From the NCBI GenBank assembly GCA_009809945.1, contig WTPW01000434.1, positions 170,541-234,540 of the forward strand: a DNA stretch of 64,000 nucleotides, read 5' to 3'. Both the position numbers and the translations under genes were made by a program. Position 1 is the stretch's first letter, and every line of letters starts with the position of its first letter. The DNA comes from Gigaspora margarita. Its lineage: Eukaryota; Glomeromycota; Glomeromycetes; Diversisporales; Gigasporaceae. This document shows, piece by piece, positions 24,912-36,296 of this stretch. The notes under the pieces were generated by a model. That model made no database searches. It was given only the letters and a program-made list of their open reading frames with translations, and was not told the origin of the DNA.

Positions 24912-25255
24912 TGTCATGATTAACACCTTAGGTTTTCTCCAACCTATCCTAACTAGATTTATTTTATTAGTTTAAATTAATAATAGTATAAAATAGGAAA
25001 TAGGAGGTGTAATATCACATTGGGTGCTCTGTAGCACAAATTTAGTTTGAAATCTTTACCATAGAATTTTTCTATAGCCATATCTCTTTACTTCAACTAG
25101 TTTTCAGGTTGGAGGAATTTGTCAGCCTGGTCCAAGAACTTACTGACCCCTCACCTATCTCTACTTGATAACAAAGAAACTACTAATCTTAGGATTAATT
25201 TAAGGCTACTGTAACAAAGTTTCTAATATGACATTATATTAATAAAAAAAAAATA
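24912..25255 (+). other. LINE 3' untranslated region and tail
   Basis: Non-coding after the ORF2 stop, with short C/T-rich words, ending 'ttaataaaaaaaaaataa' followed by TAA repeats. It has no similarity to the SINE tails of this window that I can see, so this LINE is probably not their partner. Confidence 0.6.
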
Positions 25256-25447
25256 ATAATAATTACTAATTTTAAAAAAATAGCTAAAAGCTATAATGTT
25301 AACTTTTTGTTGGTTAATTATCATATATGCTAAAACAGAATTTCTCTTTTTATACAGAAAAATCTTAAAATTCTGGGTTAGAACTTGATCAACTTACTCA
25401 ATATCACCAAAAACCCTACTATTTGTAGATCAAATTAGATAATAGTA

Positions 25448-26794
25448 CTATCTTTCTCCTCTATAATCACACAGTTTGTTGTAGCAAAAAATGGTAATTA
25501 TAAAGAGGTATGATTATATAGTATTTACTCTATATAATTACATCTAATACTATGACTCAGTGAATAAAACTCATGTGCACAATTTTTTTTTGTGCACAAT
25601 TTTTTAAATTGGATGTGCACATGTGCACAAAGATTTTTCTTAATTAACATATAAATTGTGCACAATTTTATATAAAATTTTTAAAGTGTGCACAAAAAAT
25701 TTTTTCCAATGTGCACTTGTGCACAAATATTTTTTTCAGATTTTATACACTGCTGTGACTTATATTATGTAATTATATAGAAGTAAATTTTATAATTACA
25801 AATAGTTGCTATATATAAAAGTCTAAATAGTACTAAATAAATTGACTTTCATATATTAAGTAAAGTTGTTTGGAATAACAAATTTCAAATATTCTAAAAT
25901 TTTCATATAATTTGGACAAAGGTTTATTATTTCACTTCTTTACTTTATGTTAAACAAAAAAAATAAATTATTTTTTTGTTTAATGAAAAACATATAATAA
26001 TTGTTCATCAAAATTTTAAATTATGTATAATTTACTATATCAAATAGCTTTCTTAATGTATTAATCTATTTACTTACTGTAGATTCCCAAAAATAAGCTA
26101 TCTCTTTGTTTTGACCAAAAACCCCAAAACTTATTTATCTGAAAATAAGCTAAACCATGATCAATAATAGTTACTACATAGTAATATTCAAATTTTACTA
26201 TATAAATTGATAATAATCACTTAAGTAACTTATTTAGAAGATTAAAATACATATATTTTGAAATTTTTATCCAAATTGGAAAACTTTTTATTATTTGACT
26301 TTAATTTTTTATACTTTATAAAAAAATTAGATTGTTTTTAAAAAATTTATTCGACAAATGTAAAAATTAAAAGTCAAATAATTAAAGTTCTATAATCTTG
26401 ATAAAAAATTTTCAAAGTATATGCATTTAAATCTTTTAAACAAGTTTAATTAAGCACTTATGACTGATTTACTTAGTAGAATTTGGACTTTACTATGTAG
26501 CAACTACATGTAATCACTAAAAATGATTTTTTGCATAACTTTTATCCAAAGATATAGATTACCTTTGAAATCTATTATAGTAAAATTTGGACTTTTATTT
26601 ATGATATTGTAATTATATAATAGTATTTAACTAATAAAAATAATCTCAAAAAGCTTCTAAAAAATGTAATAGTGATTATAAGCTATTTGTGATTATATAA
26701 AGATATTTTTTATATAAAAAAATAGTAGTTAAATTTTATATAATTATATAGAGGTTGTAACTATAAAGGAGGTGATTGTAGAGAAGAAAGACAG
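25448..26794. mobile_element. Non-autonomous TA element (family N/P), 1.35 kb
   Basis: The left end CTATCTTTCTCCTCTATAAT and the inverted right end CTGTCTTTCTTCTCTACAAT are flanked by TA (25446-25447 and 26795-26796). Subterminal words 'gtgattataagc.atttgtg' and 'ataaagaggt.tga' also occur in the element at 50599-51580, so both belong to one family. It holds a hAT MITE at 25558 and a pair of 'aaaataagcta' words at 26090-26150. No transposase. Confidence 0.7.
25558..25752. mobile_element. 195-bp hAT-type MITE rich in TGTGCACA palindromes
   Basis: Ends CAGTGAATAAAA and, inverted, CAGTGTATAAAA. The 8-bp target duplication is CTATGACT (25550-25557) and CTGTGACT (25753-25760), with one mismatch. 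Eight GTGCAC cores occur inside. Confidence 0.8.
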
Positions 26795-27257
26795 TATTAT
26801 ACATCAGCGAATTATATATACGTACTCTTACGTAAGATATTACAGCCCGTAATATAACAAAAATCTTACGTTTGATACGATTTATTAAATAATATATTAC
26901 ATTATATTACGGTAATATTACGGTTATTATTTTGAATTATTTTGAAATATATTGCGAAATAAATCAACAAAAAAAAGGGGTCGCAGAAGGTAATAATTTG
27001 CATATTATGTGATGATTTCGCACTGTTTTGCATTGTTTTCAAATTTTTAAAATTTTTAAAAAATAAATTAACGATATACATATTCACATAATCACGCTTT
27101 TTTACAGATTTTTGCACAGTATCGCAATATAATATAACATTTTATATTTATTTATTATTATTATAATTATATTTTATATTTATTAAATATACATTTTTAA
27201 TTAATATTACATACTTTATTATATATTACATTATTAGTATTATTTACATTATTACAA

Positions 27258-27405
27258 ATATTTTAAACTACTTTCGCACTTCGTTGCATTTATTTCTATT
27301 ACTATATACAAAAAACTAGCCCTATTTTAAACTACTTTCGCACTTCATTGAATCAAATTCTATTACTATATACAAAAAACTAACCCTATACACTTATTTT
27401 CGCTC
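27258..27405. repeat. Tandem duplication, two units of about 75 bp
   Basis: 'ttttaaactactttcgcact' then 'tctattactatatacaaaaa' then 'acta(g/a)ccct' occurs twice in a row. Confidence 0.8.
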
Positions 27406-27554
27406 ACCCCAAAGTTAGCTATTATCTTCGCTTCTTTGTTTTCTATTGTCTTTGCTTTGGCTATTTCTTTTGTTTCAGCTATAACCTTTGTTTCGTTCTC
27501 TTTTTTTAAATACTTCAAATAAGTGAAAAAAATAAAAAAAAACATTTCCCAGAA

Positions 27555-28485
27555 GTGTTAGTGTTCTTGCAAATTGCCAGAGAAATCTAGTATGTTCTTG
27601 CAAAGTGCCAGAGGAGTTAAAGCTGGTGTTCTTGTAAAGTCCAGGAAAGGTTGCAAAGTGTCGAAGAAGTCAGAAATAAATAAAATAAAATAAAAATAAA
27701 AAAAATAAGTAAAAAAAAAACAAATGAAAAAACAAAATGTGTAAGCAAACTAATATAAAAAAAATAAATGAAGCCCCAAATCTTCATTTCTCTAAAGTAA
27801 GAGTTCACGTTCTTGCAAATTCGAAAGTTGGGTTAATGTTCTTGCAAAATGCCAAAAAAGTCATGTAGTGCTAAAAAAGTCTGGGTTGGTTTTCTTGCTA
27901 AGCACCAGGAAGTAAGGGTTCTTTTCTTGCAAAGTGCTAGAATAAAATAAATTAATAAACTAAATNNNNNNNNNNNNNNNNNNNNNNNNNNNNNNNNNNN
28001 NNNNNNNNNNNNNNNNNNNNNNNNNNNNNNNNNNNNNNNNNNNNNNNNNNNNNNNNNNNNNNNNNNNNNNNNNNNNNNNNNNNNNNNNNNNNNNNNNNNN
28101 NNNNNNNNNNNNNNNNNNNNNNNNNNNNNNNNNNNNNNNNNNNNNNNNNNNNNNNNNNNNNNNNNNNNNNNNNNAATAAAATAAAATGAAAAAAAAATAA
28201 AAAATAAATAAATAAAAAAAAAAACAAAATGAAAACAAAAAAAAAATGAAACAAAAACAAAAAATGAAACAAAAATAAAAAACAAAAAGCAAAAAAAAAC
28301 AAAATAGAAGATCTAATTATAAACAAAAGATCTAATCTGATCTTGTAGTACAGAATTTGAACATCATCGAACTATTTCAAAAAATTAGTCCAATGCAATC
28401 CAGGTTACAGATTGGGTTGGTTTGCACAAGGTTTCGAAAAGTTGTTTGTTTTCTTGCAAAGGTGTTCTTGTAAAGTGCCAAAATA
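27555..28485. repeat. Degenerate repeat of 'gttcttgcaaagtgccaga'
   Basis: At least eight variants of the word lie at 27558, 27592, 27620, 27806, 27836, 27890, 27920 and 28450-28480, separated by A-rich 'aaaataaaata' tracts. They continue on the far side of the N run, so the gap probably hides more copies. Confidence 0.6.
27966..28174. other. Assembly gap, 209 N
   Basis: An unbroken run of N inside A-rich tandem sequence. Flanking 'aataaaataaaat' tracts on both sides suggest a repeat too long or too simple to assemble. Confidence 0.99.
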
Positions 28486-28630
28486 AAAATAAAATAAAAA
28501 ATAAATAAAATTAAAACAAAAAAAATAAAATAAAAACAAAGAAACAAAATGAAAACAAAAAAGCATATCTGATCTTGTAGTACAAAATTCAAACTATTTC
28601 GAATAATTAGTCCAATGCGTGATCCAGATT
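28315..28630. repeat. Direct duplication spaced about 235 bp
   Basis: 'tctgatcttgtagtaca.aa' then 'aactatttc.aa.aattagt' then 'ccaatgc' occurs at 28334-28400 and 28566-28620, each followed by a 'gatccag.ttaca'-like word. Confidence 0.7.
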
Positions 28631-28816
28631 ACACTAATCTACTGATCCTAGCCTGGTTTAAAGAGGATCGAAATATTTCGTTATAATTTTTGAATTTCTA
28701 ACGAAATATAATGAAATTTTGATATTTGAAATATTCGTTATATAATATGTAATATTTTGCTTATATTACGATTTATAAGATCTTACATAAGATTATGCTA
28801 TTATAAATTTGCTGAT

Positions 28817-29619
28817 ATTGTTAAAAATTTTAATCTGACTTAAATACAAATTGGTAATACTAGAAGGTTTATTGATCCAAGCTATATAAACTAGAAAAAC
28901 AAACACTATTAATGTCCAGAGCTAGTAATTTATTTTTTGGCTATTAGCTAAAAATAGAACAAATGAATTAAATAAATTGACAATCATCTGATCTAAAAAT
29001 AGATGCAGACAAGATCACACACAAAATCTGGTCTATCACTATACCATAGATTGTCCTCTGCTACACTCCAGACAATAAAAAGGTTGTAATAGAGGCTTGA
29101 AGATAATAATTTATTTCTAAGAGTTGTTTGTATATTGTTATCCTATATATATTTCTTTAAAAATAGTAGATAACTAGTGCAACCTTAGACAGTGAACACT
29201 TTGTGTAATCTCACTTGTTACTGTAATTAATCTAAGTCGAAAAGTGTTTTTAACAAAATTTAACAAAGAAGATTTAAGGCAATTTGCAATTGCAAAAGAG
29301 GCAACAATTAAAAGTATATAAAGATACTAGTAACTGTTTAATTTGTATAGTAAATAATTGTTTTTATTATTGAAAGAGTATGAAGACTCAATGTTGAACT
29401 TGGGGTCCATATCTGCTGCTTTTATACTTTTTGAAATTACAAAAGTTTAGAGGACTATATCTATTACATGTGCAATATATGCTATATCTACTATTCAGTA
29501 GTAGATATAGCATATATTTATACTCTATATTTATAAGTAACTAGCATATAACCCATCACATTGCTCCAGAATCAAGTATTATTCTGTATATATTAATTTA
29601 ATAAATAAATATTATTAAA
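28817..29619. repeat. AT-rich non-coding stretch with one strong hairpin
   Basis: No gene. At 29475-29517 there is a 19-bp stem, atatatgctatatctacta and its complement, around TTCAG. The rest is unremarkable. Confidence 0.6.
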
Positions 29620-32600
29620 AAGAAAAATGTATTTGTTACTCACTATGACATTAAATATTTGTCACCAGTCTACGTGATTGGTTAATTTATATAGATCAAT
29701 AAAAAATTAGATTTAATATACCAAAATTTTCTAAACTTTGAGTGAAGATATCTTGAGAACTACTAAGTTAAATTTAATGAAATTTTTTTTTGTTTGAATT
29801 CTATAGATCCTAGAATTAAAAAAAAGTTCATCAAATTTGACTTGGTAGCTGTCAAGATATCTTTGCTCAAAGTTTCAAAAAAGACTCAAAATGCCCATCA
29901 AAATAGAAATAGTAACCAAATTTTTTTAAACTTTGAGCAAAGGTATCTTGATAACCACCAAGTCAAATTTGATAAACTTTTTTTATTTGGTTTTATAGAT
30001 TCATAGAATTCAAAAAAAAAGTTTATTAAATTTGACTGGTGGTTGTCAAGTTATCTTTACTCAAAGTTTCAAAAAAACTCAAAATTTCTATCGAAATAGA
30101 AGTAATAACCAAAATTTTCTAAACTTTGAGCAAAGGCAGTATTGTACATTTTGGCTGTCTATAGCCTTTTTTGGCTTGTCTACATCCAAAATTGTCCAAA
30201 TATTCAAGATTATCCAAAGCTTGTCTAGGCTTTAATAATTAATAACTATCTAAAAAATATATAATTATATATTTTTTTAGATGCTGAACACATTCCAGTT
30301 AAAATTAAAATAGGTTATCTTAATAAAATTTTAAGTAATTTTGCTTTATTTAATTGTCCAAAATTGTTTAAAATTGTCCAAATCATTGTCCAAAGCTGTC
30401 CCATGACAACACTGAATGAAAGTATCTTGACAATCACCAAGTCAAATTTGATAAAAAATTTTTTTTTGAATTCTATAGATCCATAGAATTTTTAAAAAAA
30501 GTTCATTGAATTTGACTTGGTGGTTGTTAAGATATCTTTGCTCAAAGTTTCAAAAAAACTCAAAACATCTATAAAAATAGTAGTAATAACCAAATTTTTC
30601 TAAATTATAAGTATAAGTATCTTGACAACCACCAAGTCAAAATTGATGAACTTTTTTTATTTAAATTTTGTAGATCCATAGAATTCAAAAAAAAAGTTAT
30701 TAAATTTGACTTGGTAGTTGTTAAGTTATTTTTGCTCAAAGTTTCAAAAAACTCAAAATATCTATCAAAATAGAAGTAATATCCAAATTTTTCTAAACTT
30801 TGAGCAAAGGTCTTGATAACCACCAAGTCAAATTCGATGAACTTGTTTTTTTGAACTCTATAGATCTATAGAGTTTAAAAAAAAAAGTTCATCAAATTTG
30901 ACTTGGTGATTGTCAAGATATCTTTGCTCAAAGTTTCAAAAAAAACTCAAACGTCTATCAAAATAGAAGTAATAACCAAATTTTTCTAAACTTTAAGTGA
31001 AGGTATCTTAACAACTACTAAGTCAAAATTGATAAACTTACTTTTTTGAATTTATAGATCCATAGTATACAAAAAAAAGTTCATTAAATTTGACTTGGTG
31101 GTTGTCAAGATATCTTCGCTCAAATTTTCAAAAAACTCAAAATGTCTATCAAAATAAAATAACCAAATTTTTCTAAACTTTGAACAAAGGTATCTTGACA
31201 ACTACCAAGTCAAAATCAATAAACTTTTTTTTTATTTGAGTTCTATAAATTTATAGAATTTTTTTTAAAAAAAGTTCACTAAATTTGACTTGGTAGTTGT
31301 CAAGATATCTTTGCTCAAAGTTTTAAAAAAACCTCAAAACGTCTATTAAAATAGAATACTATTTTGATAGACATTTTGAGTTTTTTTTAAAATTTTGAGC
31401 AAAATTATCTTGACAACTACTAAGTCAAATTTGATAAACTCTTGTTTTTTAAATTCTATAAATTTATAGAATTCAAACAAAAAAAAGTTCATCAATTTTA
31501 ACTTGGTGGTTGTCAAGATACATTTGCTCAAAGTTTAGAAAAATTTGGTTATTACTTCTATTTTGATAGAAGTTTTGAGTTTTTTGAAAATTTGAGCAAA
31601 GATATCTTAACAACCACCAAGTCAAATTTAATGAACTTTTTTTTGGATACTATGGATCTATAAAATTCAAAAAAAAAAAGTTCATCAATTTTGACTTGGT
31701 GGTTGTCAAGATACCTTTGCTCAAAGTTTAGAAAAATTTGGTTATTACTTCTATTTTTATAGACATTTTGAGTTTTTTTTTTGAAACTTTGAGCAAAGAT
31801 ATTTTGACAATCACCAAGTCAAATTTGATGAACTTTTTTTTTTTTGAACTCTATAGATCTATAGAGTTTAAAAAAAAGTTCATCAAATTTGACTTGGTGA
31901 TTGTCAAGATACTTTTGCTTAAAGTTTAGAAAAATTTGGTTATTACTTTTATTTTGATTGACATTTTAAGTATTAGAAACTTTGAGCAAAGATAACTTGA
32001 CAACCACCAAGTAAAATTTAATGAACTTTTTTTTTGAATTCTATGAATCTATAAAATTCAAATAAAAAAAGTTCATCAATTTTAGCTTGGTGGTTGTCAA
32101 GATACCTTTGCTCAAATTTTAGAAAAATTTGGTTATTACTTCTATTTTAATAAATGTTTTGAGTTTTTTTGAAACTTTGAGCAAAGATATCTTGACAACC
32201 ACCAAGTTAAATTCGATGAATTTTTTTTAAATTCTATGGATCTATAGAATTCAAAAAAAAAGTTTATTGAATTTACTTTGGTTGTTGTCAAGATACTTGC
32301 ACTCAAAGTTTAAAAAAATTTGGTTATTACTTATATTTTAATAGATGTTTTGAATTTTTTGAAACTTCGAGCGAAGATATCTTGACAACTATCAAGTCAA
32401 ATTTAATGAACCTTTTTTTTGAATTCTATGAATCTATAAAATTTAAATAAAAAAAGTTTATCGAATTTGACTTGGTGGTTGTCAAGATACCTTTACTCAT
32501 TTAGAAAATTTTGGCTATTACTTCTATTTTGATTAACATTTTGAGTTTTTTTGAAACTTTGAGCAAAGATATCTTGACAACCATCAAGTCAAATTTAATA

Positions 32601-32765
32601 AACTTTTTTTTTTAAATTCTAAGGATCTATAGGATTTAAAAAAAAGTTCATTGAATTTCACTTAGTGGTTGTCAAGATATCTTCGCTCGAAGTTTAGAAA
32701 AATTTGGTATATTATATCTAATTTGTTTATTGATCTAAATAAATTAACCAATTATATTGGCCACA
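29620..32765. mobile_element. TIR element filled with about 14 palindromic satellite units (family Z-sat)
   Basis: The left end reads AAGAAAAATGTATTTGTTAC, the AGGA.AAAT terminus seen at 11020 and 63328. 'ttggttaattta.atagatc' at about 29680 recurs inverted at 32728-32755. In between, a unit of about 195 bp repeats. Each unit has an arm of about 47 bp (gagcaaaggtatcttgacaa, then ccaccaagtcaaatttgatg), a short A/T centre with its own 'gaattctatagatc' hairpin, and the inverted arm. A spacer containing 'atagaagtaataaccaaatt' follows. The spacer direction flips near 31366, so the whole block is also a palindrome of units. The right terminal repeat seems lost. No gene. Confidence 0.85.
30137..30414. 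mobile_element. hAT-type MITE, family K, copy in the satellite
   Basis: Ends CAGTATTGTACA and inverted CAGTGTTGTCAT. The interior is rich in 'attgtccaaa'. Length 278 bp, and it matches the 280-bp copy at 53685-53964 nearly throughout. It splits one satellite unit; the 8-bp flanks are no longer identical. Confidence 0.8.
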
Positions 32766-33468
32766 ATAGGGTCTTCCAACACGTGATTCCAAATATTTTA
32801 AACTATAGATAAAATATATAGTATAAATAATATAGATAAAATATATAAAATAAATAACATATGTATAATAAATAAAATATGTAGTATATGTGCTATAAAA
32901 ATAATAGATACTATATATGCAATATATGTGATTTTTGCCTGAAATCATCGCCTAGCCAATAAGATTTCATATCCTATGCTTGATTGCTAATTGGTTCCAA
33001 TCTTGGTACCTAGTAGTCATACAGAGATGATCTATAGCTCATTAGAACTGTCTAGATGAGCTGAATCGAATGGTAGTGGTTTCATCGAATACTGATCACT
33101 GGATCTCAAGTTATGACCATTTTTGTGTTTTTTACAGGTTAGCAATATTATAGGTAGAGAACTAGTTTATTGTTGGTACTACATTATTGGTACACCAAGA
33201 ATAATAAAAGGATAAAAAAGGATTCTATTTAATATTGTTGTTCTCTTAATATATAAAGCAATATTATATACAAGAGGCTATAAAAGAATATAATATTAGT
33301 TCTTAATAACTTAGCAAGTATTTAAAATCTAAGTTTCATTCTACTATGATTTTTTAAAACTATAATACAAATTATAATAATTTGATTATATAGTTATAAT
33401 AAGAAGCATATTTTTATAGTATAATTGTTTTAATTTAATTGAATTCTTTATTTTGTTACCATATATTT
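32766..33468. other. Non-coding stretch with ATA-rich tract and hairpin-family fragment
   Basis: 32800-32930 is composed of 'aatatataaa'-like words. 33000-33120 resembles one arm of the hairpin family, with words like 'gatgatctatagctcatt' then 'actggatctcaagttatgac'. No gene. Confidence 0.45.
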
Positions 33469-34814
33469 CTGAAAATAAGCTACCTTTTTTGACCAAAAAG
33501 TTATACAAAAATGTGGGGTAGCTTATTTTCAGATTGTTAAATTTTTAAAAAATTGAAAATCATACTAATAAAAGGTTGACCAAATGCCACTAAATTTTTA
33601 TTATAAATATATTTTGATGTTCTGAACAACTTTATTTAATAGTATTTTTGAAAATTTACTTAGTAAAATTTAGACTTTTATATATCAGTCATAGGATATG
33701 TCTTTTACAGGGGTTTGAAATGTTGTCTATAATAAAAATTATAATAAAAACATATGAATTTACTATAGATATGGGTTAGAAGATTCTCTTTGATCTAACT
33801 TATTAACTTAAAATTAAATTTTTCGAGAATATAGAACAAGGGGAGAAGAACAAATTAAGCTTAAAAATCGAATTAAAATTTTGCTGATTTTGCACAAAAC
33901 AAAAATGTAACTTTTCCAAAAACGAATATTTTCCGATTTTAAGATGAGAAGCATATGTAAAAACGTGCTCTGAACAACTTTACTTAGTCAGCAAAAATAG
34001 GTTACCTTGTATGAAAAATGGGTTATCTATGTGCTAAAGTTAAAAATTTTGGGTTTTCAATATAAAACCCCTTTTTTTGTCAAGATAACCTGCTTTGGGC
34101 TTCTAAGTAAACATGTTCAGCAGGTAATTCTACTTGTATTGAGGTCAAAACGCGTTTTCTCAAACCTTTTACTAAGTGAAAAATGGGTTTAAAAATTGGA
34201 AAAAAAATTTTTTTTATAATTTAAAATACAGGGGTTTGCAAAAAACTCGTTTTTTTCCAACTTTAAACCCATTTTTCACTTAGTAAAAGGTCCGAGAAAA
34301 CGCGTTTTAGCCTTGATACGAGTAGAATTACCTGCTGAACATGTTTACTTAGAAGCCCAAAGCAGGTTATCTTGACAAAAAAAGGGGTTTTATATTGAAA
34401 ACCCAAAATTTTTAACTTTAACACATAGATAACCCATTTTTCTTACAAGGTAACCTATTTTCGCCGACTAAGTAAAGTTGTTCAGAGCACGTTTTTACAC
34501 ATGCTTCTCATTTTAAAATCGGAAAATATTCGTTTTTGGCAAAGTTACATTTTCGTTTTGTGCAAAATTAGCGAAATTTTAATTCGATTTTTAAGCTCGA
34601 TTTGTTCTTCTCCTCTTGTTCTATATTCTCGAAAAATTTAATTTTAAGTTAATAAGTTAGATCAAAGAGAATCTTCTAACCCATATCTATAGTAAATTCA
34701 TATGTTTTTATTATAATTTTTATTATAAATAGCAATTGAAAGGACATATCCTATGACTGATATAGTAACTGCTAACAATTTCTTTAAAAATTTTTAAAAA
34801 ATGAGGAGAGTATA
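33469..34814. mobile_element. MITE family A, copy 2, split by a large palindrome
   Basis: Left TIR CCATATATTTCTGAAAATAA is preceded by TA (33467-33468). The body runs to 'gacttttatat' at 33685 and resumes at 34760 with 'tagtaactgctaac'. Its right end is shortened, lacking the 'gtagcttatttt' block before the last 'tatagta'. Confidence 0.75.
33686..34759. mobile_element. 1.07-kb near-perfect palindromic element (E)
   Basis: It starts CAGTCATAGGATATGTC and ends GACATATCCTATGACTG. The left arm (about 520 bp) and right arm (about 510 bp) match with few differences around a spacer of about 42 bp at 34208-34249. It sits inside MITE A copy 2, with 'atat' repeated at the junctions. Both arms carry 'ctgaacaactttacttag' and 'taagtaaacatgttcagc'. 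The 61-codon frame at 34007 is arm sequence. Confidence 0.85.
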
Positions 34815-34882
34815 GTAAATTTCAATCATTTAAAATATTGTCTAAATTAGAAGTAGTATATTAAAAAATTAGTATTAGATAG

Positions 34883-35690
34883 ATCTTGGGTCTGATAGCA
34901 TAGCGGTTATGCTCTAAGGTCACAAATCGGAAGGTTGCCAGTTCAAATCTTGTTGGCGGCAAATGTTAATTCTTAGTAATTGGTATAAAAAACCCTTTAA
35001 GGTTACCGTATGTGTCCGAAAATAAGCTACCATTTTTCCTCGTTGGTCCTTTGGTACACCATCTTGAATAGGAACTGTCAGGCGTGGGGTAGCTTATTTT
35101 CAAAATATAGAGTTTTTTGAAAAAATTAAAAAACGTACTAATAAAAGGTTATCCAAATGACACCAAATTTTTACTGTATGTGTATTTTGATGTTCTGAAC
35201 AAGTTTACTTAATGGCACTTTTGAGGTTTACTTAGTAAATTTAGACTTTTATATGTAGCAACTGCTAACGGATTTTTTAAGATTTTTGAAAAAAATCAGG
35301 GGGGTAGCTTATTTTAGGTACTAGCTTATTTTCGGACATATATGGTAAACTTGTTAGTCTGGATCTATAATTTGGATAACCAAAGTCATGAGACATAGTA
35401 AAGATCAAGTCATGAACTCCTGGCAGATTTTTTTGGAGCACCATGGCCTGTTGGTTGGGTAGGACAATTGTCCAAGGTTAAAACTTGGAAAAATTGAAGT
35501 TTATGGGGGACATTTGTCTGAAGCATAGCAAACTTGGGCCACAAATAAAGTAGTCTGAGCTAAAACATTCATATATAGTTAATAGAATTTACTGTACAAT
35601 ATATATATATGTATTATTACATTCAATTAATTAATAAAAAGAATCTAGACATAGTACTCAGTTGTAAAAACTAAAAAAAAATAAAAAAAA
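34883..35690 (+). mobile_element. SINE family S1, copy 1 (tRNA-like head), with MITE A inside
   Basis: A 14-bp target duplication TTAGTATTAGATAG lies at 34869-34882 and 35691-35704. The head (34888-34960) has an A box TAGCATAGCGG (34896-34906) and a B box AGTTCAAATCT (34940-34950), the internal RNA polymerase III promoter of tRNA-derived SINEs. The body follows, broken by MITE A copy 3. The tail is 'aataaaaagaatctagac', then 'actcagttgtaaaaact', then an A-rich run. A second copy lies on the minus strand at 61094-61860. Confidence 0.85.
35006..35345. mobile_element. MITE family A, copy 3, with an odd extra segment
   Basis: TA flanks lie at 35004-35005 and 35346-35347, with TIR CCGTATGTGTCCGAAAATAA. 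Between 35036 and 35082 it carries a segment with 'caccatcttgaatagga' in place of the usual 'ggccaaaaaat' word. That word matches the S2 SINE body near 40946 ('caccatcttgaatggga'). Confidence 0.85.
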
Positions 35691-35704
35691 TTAGTATTAG
35701 ATAG

Positions 35705-36296
35705 CTTATTGACTATTGATATTGATATTGTTCTATATGTACAATAATTGCATGTCAAGAATAATGCTTTAGATTACTAAAATTTATTACATGCCATTTA
35801 GTCTAAAGTTTTGTAATTTTGATTACTATGATGAATCTTATAAAAAATATTTGCTGTAAATTTGTTAGAAATTGTTCTGAATATAGTTAATTTTTTGAAT
35901 AGTGGTTTATATTTGTTTGTCTTCATTATAGTATTTGTATAGGATTTGAGATATAAAGTTTTTAATTAAAAATTATTGTATAAAAATCATAAAAAAAAAT
36001 GTATAAAAATATATAAAAACATTTACAACTATTTTTTAAAATATTTGGAATGAAGTTGATTTTTTGAACAAAAAAATCAAATAATTTTATAATTTTCTAA
36101 ACAATTTTGAGAATTTTCTTTTTTTATAAGAAATTGATATTGAAATGTATATATATACTATGCTTTATTTTTTTTAAAATTTGTTAATTAATAATTGGGT
36201 GCATATCTTTTTTCAATTAACAAAAATAATATATACTATATTTTTTAATAACATAAAATTTGTAAATTTATACTATAGTTACAGATCTGTTAATTA
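35705..36296. other. AT-rich stretch, nothing recognised
   Basis: No ORF, repeat boundary or RNA gene can be supported here. Confidence 0.5.

Larger units (their letters stand above)
15555..25255 (+). mobile_element. Non-LTR retrotransposon (LINE) with APE-type endonuclease and RNase H, decayed
   Basis: A G-poor, C/T/A-rich sense strand starts near 15555 and ends in an A-rich/TAA tail at about 25240-25255. The order is: 5' leader to 16330, ORF1-like coding (16330-18710), ORF2 with endonuclease, reverse transcriptase and RNase H (18960-24911), and a 3' UTR of about 340 bp. A 415-bp MITE (21042-21456) interrupts the RT. Domain order fits R1/I/Tad-like LINEs; the exact clade is not decided here. 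Target duplication was not found. Ambiguous bases cluster in four coding patches (17487-17555, 19392-19525, 22830-22881, 24086-24138). Confidence 0.85.
26803..28816. mobile_element. 2-kb TIR element Q, with internal repeats and an assembly gap
   Basis: The left end ATCAGCGAATTATATATACG and the inverted right end ATCAGCAAATTTATAATAGC are both followed by a TCTTA(C/T)GTAAGAT word and CGTAATATAA. A related sequence, 'atattgcgaaata.atcaa', recurs at 38490-38725. The interior has three kinds of local repeat, listed separately. No ORF survives scrutiny; frames crossing the N run are artefacts. Confidence 0.65.

Noticed and set aside
27833-28326. Open frames of 110-150 codons on the minus strand
   Set aside because: They exist only because 209 N are read as open; flanks are A-rich repeats.
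29740-32700. CRISPR-like array
   Set aside because: Repeats are palindromic but spacers are themselves repeats, units are about 195 bp, and the setting is eukaryotic.
34007-34192. 61-codon frame
   Set aside because: Arm of the 1.07-kb palindrome; the mirror arm gives the same sequence on the other strand.
34888-34960. tRNA gene
   Set aside because: A and B boxes are good but no acceptor stem pairs, and the unit has a body, A tail and 14-bp target duplication, so it is a SINE head. The same holds at 40793 and 61785-61855.
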